DNA from: Robiginitalea aestuariiviva
GTDB taxonomy: Bacteria; Bacteroidota; Bacteroidia; Flavobacteriales; Flavobacteriaceae
Assembly: GCF_029537735.1 (NCBI RefSeq)
Contig: NZ_JARPUQ010000001.1
Location: forward strand, 1,150,696-1,214,695
DNA: 64,000 bases
Direction of reading: 5' to 3'
Part shown: in pieces, positions 55,562 to 62,972 of the stretch
Position numbering within the stretch: the first letter of the stretch is position 1
Layout: each line of letters opens with the position of its first letter
Notes under the pieces: generated by a model
Told to the model about the DNA's origin: nothing
The model's database searches: none
Seen by the model: only the letters and a program-made list of their open reading frames with translations
Made by a program: the position numbers and the translations under genes

Positions 55562-55904
55562 GTCCGTTCAAGAGGGCATAGGCCACGGCCGCAACGGCCG
55601 CAACCCCCAGTAGCATCAGGATGTAGAATAGCGGTTTTAACCGGATGGTTGCCTTTTTGGGTTCCACCAGTTTCTCGTAGTACTCCACGCTGCGTTCAAT
55701 GTCTTCGGTCCAGGAAACCGGATAAATCACATTATTGCAGGTATTGCAGCGCAATTCCCGGTGCACTTCCCCGAATACCCTGTGGATTAACCGCGTTACC
55801 CGGTGGCGCTGGCTGAACCGGAGGGTCATGTCCTGGTTAAAACATTCCGGGCAGTTGTTGCTCAGGGGGGCTTCGCGAATCACGACGTCTCTTTCTTTAC
55901 TCAT
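55554..55904 (-). CDS. Zinc-ribbon single-pass membrane protein
   Basis: A 116-residue protein from the ATG at 55904 (MSKERDVVIREAPLSNNCPECFNQDM). Two Cys pairs, CPEC and CNTC, can hold zinc across residues 18-55, and LFYILMLLGVAAVAAVAYALLNGLI is a C-terminal membrane anchor, so the zinc domain faces the cytosol. The function is unknown. Its start overlaps the histidine-kinase stop in ATGA, so its expression is tied to the kinase. Confidence 0.78.
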   Translation of the reverse strand: MSKERDVVIREAPLSNNCPECFNQDMTLRFSQRHRVTRLIHRVFGEVHRELRCNTCNNVIYPVSWTEDIERSVEYYEKLVEPKKATIRLKPLFYILMLLGVAAVAAVAYALLNGLI

Positions 55905-57055
55905 GGGGTCTCTTTCATGCGCAGGGTAATCTGCATAACTGTGCCCTCTTTCCCGGAGGTGAGGACCTTCACCCTGCCTTTGTGGTATTCTTCTACAATC
56001 CGACGCACCAGGGAGAGGCCCAGTCCCCAGCCCCGCTTTTTGGTGGTATAACCCGGATCGAAAATCCGGGTCCAGTGGTTCTTGGGGATACCTTGTCCGG
56101 TATCCGAGATCAATATTTTCACCCATGGCGTTTCTGCCACGATGTCTATGGCGATCTGGCCGCGGCCTTTCATGGCATCAATACCGTTGCGCACCAGATT
56201 CTCTATAGTCCAGTTGTACAGGGACCGGTTCAGGTCGACCATAATAGGCGCCTCCGGGGCCTGGAATCGGAATTGAATGAGTTTGGAACTTCGCAATTGC
56301 AGGTATTCCACAGCCTGTTGGGTTTCCGCTACAAGGTCGTGGGGTTCCAGACGGGGGAGGGAACCAATCTGCGAAAACCGCTCCGTAATGGTTTGCAACC
56401 GCCCGATATCTTTCTCAATTTCCCGGGTGATTTCCGGGTTCAGGGATTCTGCCTTCAGCAGTTCGTTCCACCCGAGCAGGGAGGTTAGGGGCGTCCCAAT
56501 CTGGTGGGCCGTTTCCTTAGCCATCCCGGCCCATAATTTGTTCTGCTCTGAAGCCTTGTTGGTCTTAAAGAAAAAGAAGATGACCGCGCCGAAGAGGAAG
56601 ATGATCAGCAACAACGCAATGGGGTAGTATTTCAGCTTGTTGAGCACTTCCGAATTGCCGTAGTACAGGGTGCCCAGGGTTTCCCCCTGATAGTCGATGC
56701 GGATGGGGGTGTTCTCCCCGCGGAAGGTGGCGATAAGTTCCTGGATCTCCTCCTGGTCCGTTACCGAGACCCCGGGCAGGTTGTTCACCTTGTAGGACCC
56801 ATCCGCATTCACCAGGATCATGGGGGTGCTGTGGTTGGTCTGCAGCACCAGCAGGGTGAGGTTCCCCAGGTCCTGGTCTTCCGAACTGCGCAGCAGCTCG
56901 GACTGGGCCGTGGCCCAGATTTCCATTTTATAGCGTTCCTCCTCCTTGAACTTCCGGAAGAAGCTGTTGGTATTCCAAAGGATCAGGCTCACAATCGCAA
57001 ATGCGGTGAGCAGCAAAAAGGCATTGGAGAATTTAGAAGGCGGATTCAGTCGCAT
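55901..57055 (-). CDS. Membrane sensor histidine kinase
   Basis: A 384-residue two-component kinase. TM1 covers about 11-28 and TM2 about 144-164, with a periplasmic sensor domain of some 110 residues between. The HisKA H-box is MAKETAHQIGTPL (His184), followed by N-box NLVRNGIDAM, G1 ISDTGQGIP, and G2 GWGLGLSLV. The F-box IFDPGYTTKKRG is also seen. No response-regulator gene is adjacent, so the partner is elsewhere. The next gene, for a zinc-ribbon membrane protein, is translationally coupled. Confidence 0.93.
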   Translation of the reverse strand: MRLNPPSKFSNAFLLLTAFAIVSLILWNTNSFFRKFKEEERYKMEIWATAQSELLRSSEDQDLGNLTLLVLQTNHSTPMILVNADGSYKVNNLPGVSVTDQEEIQELIATFRGENTPIRIDYQGETLGTLYYGNSEVLNKLKYYPIALLLIIFLFGAVIFFFFKTNKASEQNKLWAGMAKETAHQIGTPLTSLLGWNELLKAESLNPEITREIEKDIGRLQTITERFSQIGSLPRLEPHDLVAETQQAVEYLQLRSSKLIQFRFQAPEAPIMVDLNRSLYNWTIENLVRNGIDAMKGRGQIAIDIVAETPWVKILISDTGQGIPKNHWTRIFDPGYTTKKRGWGLGLSLVRRIVEEYHKGRVKVLTSGKEGTVMQITLRMKETP

Positions 57056-57149
57056 ACGCCAAAGGCTGGTCTTGCTAAGATAACTGAAAATGGACGGAAA
57101 TGTTGTGGCAAACCCAGGGAGCGGGCCTCGCTTTCGCCCCTAAATTTGC

Positions 57150-57157
57150 TACCTTTG
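57150..57157 (+). promoter_or_regulatory. -7 promoter box for the flavin reductase-like gene
   Basis: TACCTTTG matches TAnnTTTG only five bases before the ATG at 57163, so the message may be nearly leaderless. Confidence 0.45.
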
Positions 57158-57162
57158 CGGGT

Positions 57163-58056
57163 ATGGAAAAAAAGATGCTGACCCTCTTGCCGGGGGCGCT
57201 GGAAACCCGGAAATTGCACGGCTACCTGCTGGGTGCTGTAGGGCCCAGGCCTATTGCCCTGGCCAGTACGGTGGATGCCGACGGCAACCCCAACCTTTCC
57301 CCGTTCAGCTTTTTTAACGTATTCAGTTCCAACCCGCCAATATTGATCTTTTCCCCTTCCCGCCGGGTACGGGACAATACCGTAAAGGACACCCTGGAAA
57401 ATGTGCGGCAGGTACCGGAAGTGGTAATCAATACGGTCTCTTATGGGATGGTGCAGCAAATGTCCCTTTCCAGTACGGAATACCCCAGGGGGGTGAATGA
57501 ATTCAGGAAGGCCGGTTTTGGCATGCTGCCTTCACAGGAAGTGCGGCCCTGGCGCGTAGCAGGTGCCCCTGCCCAGTTTGAGTGCCGGGTAACCGAAATC
57601 AAACCCCTGGGCGATCAGGGGGGTGCCGGGAATCTCATATTTTGTGAGGTGGTGGCCCTGCACCTGGACCCTGAAGTACTCGGGGCCGACGGAATGCCGG
57701 ACCCGGCCCTGCAGGACCTGGTTGCCCGTATGGGGGGCAATTGGTACAACCGCGCCTCTTCCGGGCTTTTCGAGGTCCCCAAGCCTTTGAGCCACCCGGG
57801 TATTGGGGTGGATGGTATTCCGCCCGAAATCCTGCACAGCAATGTCCTGACCGGAAACCACCTGGGCTTGCTGGGCAATGTAGATCGCCTTCCGGATCCT
57901 GAGGCAGTAGCTGCTTTTGTAGCCGAACGCATGGATGTGCGGGGTGTGCTGAGTTCGGGAGACAAGGAGCGCATTCATGAAAAGGCCCGGGAGTTTTTAG
58001 ACGGGAATGATGTATCTTCCGCCTGGAAAACCCTGCTGGCGTCCACCGAGAACTAA
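57163..58056 (+). CDS. Flavin reductase-like (FMN-binding split barrel) protein
   Basis: A 297-residue flavoprotein from the ATG at 57163 (MEKKMLTLLPGALETRKLHGYLLGAVGPRPIALASTVDADGNPNLSPFSFFN). The split-barrel FMN signature GPRPIALAST, SPFSFFNVFSSNPPILIFSP and RDNTVKDTLENV are plain, as in DIM6/NTAB flavin reductases. The C-terminal extension of about 70 residues is charged and helical. Its cognate oxygenase is unknown; none lies adjacent. Confidence 0.88.
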   Translation: MEKKMLTLLPGALETRKLHGYLLGAVGPRPIALASTVDADGNPNLSPFSFFNVFSSNPPILIFSPSRRVRDNTVKDTLENVRQVPEVVINTVSYGMVQQMSLSSTEYPRGVNEFRKAGFGMLPSQEVRPWRVAGAPAQFECRVTEIKPLGDQGGAGNLIFCEVVALHLDPEVLGADGMPDPALQDLVARMGGNWYNRASSGLFEVPKPLSHPGIGVDGIPPEILHSNVLTGNHLGLLGNVDRLPDPEAVAAFVAERMDVRGVLSSGDKERIHEKAREFLDGNDVSSAWKTLLASTEN

Positions 58057-58110
58057 CCCCGGGACCGGGCATGCCCTTCCCGCATATATTCCTTTCAACA
58101 CCTAAATATT

Positions 58111-58503
58111 ATGACGCAAGATCCTATGGAAGTACAAGGAACTATCAAAAAGATCGAATCCACCAAAACCTTTGGCAACAACGGTTTCCGCAAACGCGAA
58201 CTGGTCCTGACCACGGACGAGCAGTACCCCCAGTTTTTGCTGATTGAGTTTGTACAGGACAAAACCGACCTGCTGGATGCCTACCAGGTGGGGCAGCAGG
58301 TAAAAGTCAGCATCAACCTCAGGGGCCGGGAATGGACCAGCCCCCAGGGGGAAACCAAATACTTCAATTCCATCCAGGGGTGGCGTATTGAGGCTATGCA
58401 GGCAGCCCAGCCGGATGCAAACATGCCTCCCGTACCGCCCATGGAAGCCTTTGAACCTGCGGACGACCTCAAGGAAGAAGATTACGACGACCTGCCGTTC
58501 TAA
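58111..58503 (+). CDS. DUF3127 OB-fold-like protein with SSB-type C-terminal tail
   Basis: A 130-residue protein of the DUF3127 family (MEVQGTIKKIESTKTFGNNGFRKRELVLTTDEQYPQFLLIEFVQDK), probably a small OB fold, followed by a Pro-rich linker and an acidic end with EEDYDDLPF. The tail repeats the form of the SSB C-terminal tip (the true ssb here ends DEDDDLPF), which recruits DNA-processing proteins. It may thus bind nucleic acids or compete for SSB partners. No operon partner is obvious. Confidence 0.82.
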   Translation: MTQDPMEVQGTIKKIESTKTFGNNGFRKRELVLTTDEQYPQFLLIEFVQDKTDLLDAYQVGQQVKVSINLRGREWTSPQGETKYFNSIQGWRIEAMQAAQPDANMPPVPPMEAFEPADDLKEEDYDDLPF

Positions 58504-58544
58504 GGTATCGGAGGTTTCTTTCCAGAGCCATTAACCCTCGCCCC

Positions 58545-59921
58545 ATGGGACTGAGCAATACCTTGCTGGCCGGTTTTCGCCGTGTCCTGCCATCCCCCTT
58601 TGTCATCGCCCTGCTGTTGACCGGGCTTACCATGGCCCTTGCCTGGGGCTTTGGGGAGTACCCGGACCGCGCCGGCGCCTGGAAGCAGGTGTTGCGGGCC
58701 TGGGAAGGCGGGGTATGGAACCCGGGGTTGCTCGTTTTTGCCTACCAGATGATGCTGATCCTGGTGCTGGGGCATGTGGTGGTCCTGAGCCGGCCCATGG
58801 AACGGGTAATCGGCCGCATCACCGCCCTGGCACGGGATGGGGCCTCTGCTGCGCTGCTGGTCGCTTCGTCCACGGTGCTGGTGGCGTTCTTTAACTGGGG
58901 CCTGGCGCTGATCTTTGGCGCTATCCTGGCCCGCAAGGTGGGGGAACACGCCCAGCAACGCGGCATTGCCATCCATTACCCCCTGGTGGGTGCCTGCGGG
59001 TACCTGGGCTTGATGACCTACAACGGGGGCATCAGTTGTTCCGCCGCTATCAAGGCTTCGGAGCCCGGGCATATCACTACCCTGTTGCAGGGGGTGGTAG
59101 CCCCGGAAGCCCTGGCGGCCTATCCTGCCAGTATCCCAACCTCCCTTACGGTGTTCCATCCGTCTAACCTATGGACATTTGCCGCCTTGCTTATTGGGTT
59201 AAGCACCCTGGCCTGGTGGCTGGGAAAGCGAAGCCCGGGCCAGGCCCCCAGCTTAGCCGAAACTACACTGGGGCCGGTGGAGGAAGTGCCCCTGAAAGGC
59301 GCCGAACAGCTGGACAGGAACGCATGGGTGTCCAGGGTTTTTGCCGGGGTCATTTTTACGGCATTTTTCCTGCAATACTGGCCCCGCCTTACGCGCTTTG
59401 ACCTGACCCCGGATATGCTGAATTTCTTTATGCTGGGCCTGGGAGTGCTGCTGCATGGCAGCATAGGCAATTTCCGCAGGGCTGTAGGGGCAGCCATAGG
59501 GGGAACGGCTGGTATTCTGATCCAATTCCCGCTGTATTTCGGGATCATGGGAATTATGGCAAACAGCGGCCTGATCCAGATGGTCTCCGATTTTTTTGTA
59601 GCCATCGGGACGGAAACCACCTTCCCGATTTACACCTTCATCAGTGCCGGGATTGTAAACCTGTTTATTCCCAGCGGCGGCGGGCAGTGGGCGGTACAGG
59701 GCCCAGTAATCCTGCAGGCTGCCATAGATTTGGGGGTGTCCCCTTCTAAAACCCTTATGGCCCTGGCTTACGGCGACCAGCTGACCAACATGATGCAGCC
59801 TTTCTGGGCCCTGCCCCTCCTGGGGATTACCGGTCTCAAAGCCCGGGAGATCCTTCCCTATACCCTCATCTTTATGCTTTTCGGAGTCGTGGCCTTTCTC
59901 GTGGGCTTGCTTTTTTGGTAA
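58545..59921 (+). CDS. Short-chain fatty acid transporter (AtoE-like)
   Basis: A 458-residue inner-membrane transporter with about 12 hydrophobic segments. The family hallmarks are LVAFFNWGLALIFGAILARKVGEHAQQRGIAIHYPLVGACGYLGLMTYNGGISCSAA, FIPSGGGQWAVQGPVI and AYGDQLTNMMQPFWALPLLGITGLKAREI. AtoE homologues take up acetoacetate or short fatty acids. No ato/ketone-body enzymes are near. It begins 41 bases after the DUF3127 gene. Confidence 0.9.
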   Translation: MGLSNTLLAGFRRVLPSPFVIALLLTGLTMALAWGFGEYPDRAGAWKQVLRAWEGGVWNPGLLVFAYQMMLILVLGHVVVLSRPMERVIGRITALARDGASAALLVASSTVLVAFFNWGLALIFGAILARKVGEHAQQRGIAIHYPLVGACGYLGLMTYNGGISCSAAIKASEPGHITTLLQGVVAPEALAAYPASIPTSLTVFHPSNLWTFAALLIGLSTLAWWLGKRSPGQAPSLAETTLGPVEEVPLKGAEQLDRNAWVSRVFAGVIFTAFFLQYWPRLTRFDLTPDMLNFFMLGLGVLLHGSIGNFRRAVGAAIGGTAGILIQFPLYFGIMGIMANSGLIQMVSDFFVAIGTETTFPIYTFISAGIVNLFIPSGGGQWAVQGPVILQAAIDLGVSPSKTLMALAYGDQLTNMMQPFWALPLLGITGLKAREILPYTLIFMLFGVVAFLVGLLFW

Positions 59922-59945
59922 CCGGGATGCTATCTTGGGGTTATT

Positions 59946-60614
59946 ATGTCGGATACCCGCAGGCCCATACCATTTTTAACCGACGCCCTGGTATTCCCAC
60001 CCGCCGAAACGGCTGGGGGAGAAGGCCTGGTGGCTGCCGGGGGCGACCTGAGGCCGGACCGCCTGCGGCTGGCATACCGCTCGGGCATATTCCCCTGGTT
60101 TAACGAAGACGCCCTGATATTGTGGTGGAGCCCGGACCCGAGAATGGTGTTGTTTCCGGGAGAGCTGCGGGTTTCGAAGAGTATGCGGCGCCTGCTGAAT
60201 TCCGGGGTCTTTCAGGTGACCAAAAACCGGGATTTTGAGGCGGTAATCCGGGCCTGCGCCGCCGTTCCCAGGCCCGGGCAGGAGGGAACCTGGATTACGG
60301 AAGGGATGATTGCAGCTTACCTGGAACTCCATCGATCCGGGGATGCCGTTTCCTATGAGGTATGGGAGAACGACCGCCTGGTGGGCGGCTTATACGGGGT
60401 AGACCTGGGGCATGTTTTTTGCGGGGAAAGTATGTTTGCCCATGTTTCCAACGCCAGCAAGGCGGGCTTTATCCATATGGTACAGGACGTAGAAGCTGCG
60501 GGGTATGCCATGGTGGATTGCCAGGTATATACCCCCCATTTGGAAAGCCTGGGTGCCCGGGAAATTCCCCGGTCGGAATTCCTTCAGATCTTAAGGCAGG
60601 GCGCGGTGTCCTAG
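59946..60614 (+). CDS. aat: Leucyl/phenylalanyl-tRNA--protein transferase
   Basis: Adds Leu or Phe to N-terminal Arg/Lys of proteins, marking them for ClpAP through the N-degron route; 222 residues. The Aat signature is clear: FPPAETAGGEGLVAAGGDLRPDRL, YRSGIFPWFNEDALILWWSPDPRMVL, EGTWITEGMIAAYLELHRSG and GGLYGVDLGHVFCGESMFAHVSNASK. It stands alone, 24 bases after the fatty-acid transporter; its stop overlaps the next gene's stop in CTAG. Confidence 0.96.
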   Translation: MSDTRRPIPFLTDALVFPPAETAGGEGLVAAGGDLRPDRLRLAYRSGIFPWFNEDALILWWSPDPRMVLFPGELRVSKSMRRLLNSGVFQVTKNRDFEAVIRACAAVPRPGQEGTWITEGMIAAYLELHRSGDAVSYEVWENDRLVGGLYGVDLGHVFCGESMFAHVSNASKAGFIHMVQDVEAAGYAMVDCQVYTPHLESLGAREIPRSEFLQILRQGAVS

Positions 60615-61198
60615 TAAAGGATTCGGTCGAAATTGGCAGGCAGGGATTCCCGGTACTCCAGGAATTCACCTTCCGCATTAAAAAGGTACTCCAACTGTAC
60701 CCTTTGCCCCGTGGTGCGGGCCTCCAGTATCAGGTGATATCGGATTTCAGGGAGCAGCAGGTTCTGGAATGCAGCCCGCAAGGCAGGGGCTTCGGCCGGG
60801 AACTGGCTGCGGGGGTATTGTTGCAGGATGCGCCGGACGTTGTAGTGGGTATGCGTTCGGGAAAGGTAGGCCTGTATGGCCGCCCAGGTATCATCCGGAA
60901 TGTCTACAGGCTGGATATAAACGCCAAGGGCCTGAAATTCCCCTGCGGACAGGAAAGCCGCCCGGTAAACCAACCGATCTTTCTTAAACCGCATCAGGTA
61001 ACGCACCCGGTTTTGGTCTTTCTCCTTGTAATAGCGCAAACGGCGGGCATCTTCCAGGTAGGGTTTCAAAGTTTCCCGGGCCTGTTGCGGAAATTGTGCT
61101 TTTCGGATGCGGTAGGCGCGTTCGGAGGCTTCCTGGCTATACCCCTGTAACACCGTCAGGAAGAAAAGCAGGATCGGTAAATACCTACACTTCCCCAT
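60611..61198 (-). CDS. Secreted protein of unknown function
   Basis: A 195-residue exported protein: MGKCRYLPILLFFLTVLQGYSQ is a signal peptide (about 22). The mature part is basic in its first half and ends with a beta-rich piece (EIRYHLILEARTTGQRVQLEYLFNAEGEFLEYRESLP) of PepSY/BLIP-like appearance. I do not recognise the family. The 5' end overlaps the 3' end of tag by 14 bases, so it is cotranscribed with it. Confidence 0.7.
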   Translation of the reverse strand: MGKCRYLPILLFFLTVLQGYSQEASERAYRIRKAQFPQQARETLKPYLEDARRLRYYKEKDQNRVRYLMRFKKDRLVYRAAFLSAGEFQALGVYIQPVDIPDDTWAAIQAYLSRTHTHYNVRRILQQYPRSQFPAEAPALRAAFQNLLLPEIRYHLILEARTTGQRVQLEYLFNAEGEFLEYRESLPANFDRILY

Positions 61199-61748
61199 AT
61201 CGAAAACAACGGGTTTCGTGGTCGTTTACCATGCCGGTGGCCTGCATATGGGCATACACCACGGTACTGCCCACAAATTTAAAGCCCCGCTGTTTGAGGT
61301 CCTTGCTGATGCGGTCCGAAAGGGGGGTGTTGGCCGGGGCCTGCCGGTAATCGGAAATTTGGTTGTGCAGGGTTTTACCGTCGGTAAACCCCCAATAGTA
61401 CTGGCAAAAGGAGCCGAAAGTTTCCCGGATTTTCAGATAAGCCTGGGCATTGGTAACCGCAGCCCTTATCTTCAGGCGGTTGCGGATAATACCCGGGTTG
61501 CCCAACAGGGAAGCTATCTTAGCTTCGTCATAGCGGGCAACCCGGGTGTAATCAAAATCATCGAAGGCCTCACGGAAATGCGGCCTTTTCTTTAGAACCG
61601 TAATCCAGCTCAGACCTGCCTGAAAGGTTTCCAGGGTAAGGAATTCGAACATTTTAAGGTCGTCCCTTACTGGAACACCCCACTCGGTATCGTGGTAGGC
61701 CTCGTAGACGGGGTCCCCAAGGCACCATCCGCATCGGTGTTTCTCCAT
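61185..61748 (-). CDS. tag: DNA-3-methyladenine glycosylase I
   Basis: Excises 3-methyladenine from alkylated DNA, 187 residues. The N-terminal RCGWCLGDPVYEAYHDTEWG includes the zinc Cys and His, with the other ligands in MVNDHETRCFRY near the C terminus. FEFLTLETFQAGLSWITVLKKRPHFREAFDDFD is the helix-hairpin-helix/active-site part with catalytic Glu in LET. It overlaps the secreted-protein gene downstream by 14 bases. Confidence 0.95.
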   Translation of the reverse strand: MEKHRCGWCLGDPVYEAYHDTEWGVPVRDDLKMFEFLTLETFQAGLSWITVLKKRPHFREAFDDFDYTRVARYDEAKIASLLGNPGIIRNRLKIRAAVTNAQAYLKIRETFGSFCQYYWGFTDGKTLHNQISDYRQAPANTPLSDRISKDLKQRGFKFVGSTVVYAHMQATGMVNDHETRCFRYGEV

Positions 61749-61783
61749 GCTTTAAAGGTAGCCTAAAGGGGCTTGCGGTCCAA

Positions 61784-62134
61784 CTAATCCAGGGCGACCA
61801 GTTCTCCTGCTTCTATAGCCTCGGGCCAGTGGGCGGCTACAGTGCGGAAATTACGGAAGAATTTGGCGCCATCTTTCCGTTTCAGGATAACCACCTGGTT
61901 CCCGTTTTTCCGGCTGACGCGATCTACCACCACGGTAAGACCGTCTGTAGCGGCCATGTTGGCAATGCCGCCCCTTTTGATAATAAAGTTGGCTCTGGGG
62001 AACTGGATGTGCTGGTAGGTGCCTTCCGGCTTTTCGATGCGAAACTCGGCACCCTCCTGTACGGTAACGGCCTGGCTATAGGACAGCTGTCCAGCCAGCA
62101 AAACTGTCAATAATGTAAAAAAAACTCTTTTCAT
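61784..62134 (-). CDS. Small exported protein of unknown function
   Basis: A 116-residue protein with a signal peptide (MKRVFFTLLTVLLAGQLSYSQA, cleavage near 21) and a compact beta-rich mature domain (QHIQFPRANFIIKRGGIANM, VVVDRVSRKNGNQVVILKRKDGAKFFRNF). Similar small secreted proteins occur in flavobacteria without known role. A TATATTTG box lies 43 bases before its start on the minus strand. It is divergent from the TetR gene. Confidence 0.72.
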   Translation of the reverse strand: MKRVFFTLLTVLLAGQLSYSQAVTVQEGAEFRIEKPEGTYQHIQFPRANFIIKRGGIANMAATDGLTVVVDRVSRKNGNQVVILKRKDGAKFFRNFRTVAAHWPEAIEAGELVALD

Positions 62135-62177
62135 GGCTTCAAAATATTAAAATGACAATATGCGGTAGTCAATATTA

Positions 62178-62185
62178 CAAATATA
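62178..62185 (-). promoter_or_regulatory. -7 promoter box for the small exported protein
   Basis: Reads TATATTTG on the minus strand and fits TAnnTTTG, 43 bases before the ATG at 62134. Confidence 0.5.
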
Positions 62186-62210
62186 AGAAAATACCAGAGG
62201 ATTATAATCA

Positions 62211-62263
62211 TATTACTATCGTTAAATAATAGTTAAACACACATAAAATGATAGTAATACTAT
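62211..62263 (+). promoter_or_regulatory. Inverted repeats upstream of the TetR gene (candidate operator)
   Basis: TATTACTATC (62211-62220) is repeated inverted as GATAGTAATA (62250-62259), and ATAGTAATACTAT (62251-62263) is itself a perfect palindrome around one A. Both sit next to the -7 box, as expected for TetR self-regulation of the exporter operon. Confidence 0.55.
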
Positions 62264-62271
62264 TAAATTTG
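62264..62271 (+). promoter_or_regulatory. -7 promoter box for the TetR/ABC operon
   Basis: TAAATTTG fits TAnnTTTG, directly adjoining the palindrome that ends at 62263 and 14 bases before the ATG at 62286. Confidence 0.55.
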
Positions 62272-62285
62272 CGAAAATTCCTATC

Positions 62286-62972
62286 ATGGAAAGATTGATT
62301 CGCAACCTGAAAATCACCATCAACCCCAAGGTGTATGTGAAAGACCCGGAGTCTTCCGACCTTGGCAAGCGCCTGGTGGAACAGGGTATCGCCCTGATCG
62401 ACCAGCAGGGGTTTGAACACTTTACCTTTAAAAAACTCGGGGATCTGGTGGGCTCTAACGAGAGTTCGGTATACCGATACTTCGAGAACAAGCATAAATT
62501 TCTGCTCTATCTGTCCTGCTGGTACTGGGGGTGGATGGAGTACCGGCTGGTGCTGAACACCCTGGGGGCGTCCGACCCGGAAGATCGACTAAACAAAGCC
62601 CTGGAAATCCTGACCCAGCCCGTTGAGTTGGATATGGCTTTTGCCCATGTGGATGAGGTAGCCCTGAACCGGATTATGGTGAATGAGCACGCCAAACCTT
62701 TTTTGACCAAGGCCGTAGATCGGGAAAACAAGGAAGGATATTTCGAACCGTACAAAAGGTTGGTGGAACGCTTTGCGGAAATGATCGGGGAGGTGAATGG
62801 GGATTACCCGTTTGCCCGTAGCCTGGCCAGTACGGTGCTGGAGGGTTCCCTCCACCAGCATTTCCTGGAGAACCACCTCCCATCCCTGACCAATTGCAAA
62901 CAACCTGGCTCCATAACCCACTTTTTCAGAGGCCTCGTAACCTCAGTTCTTAATTCCAGTGAATATGTCTAA
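62286..62972 (+). CDS. TetR-family regulator
   Basis: A 228-residue repressor. Residues about 26-75 form the DNA-binding domain (GKRLVEQGIALIDQQGFEHFTFKKLGDLVGSNESSVYRYFENKHKFLLYL), with helix-turn-helix recognition SNESSVYRYFENK. The rest is a helical ligand domain without a recognisable effector site. It overlaps the ABC exporter gene by eight bases, and an inverted-repeat operator lies in front, so it most likely represses this exporter. Confidence 0.9.
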   Translation: MERLIRNLKITINPKVYVKDPESSDLGKRLVEQGIALIDQQGFEHFTFKKLGDLVGSNESSVYRYFENKHKFLLYLSCWYWGWMEYRLVLNTLGASDPEDRLNKALEILTQPVELDMAFAHVDEVALNRIMVNEHAKPFLTKAVDRENKEGYFEPYKRLVERFAEMIGEVNGDYPFARSLASTVLEGSLHQHFLENHLPSLTNCKQPGSITHFFRGLVTSVLNSSEYV

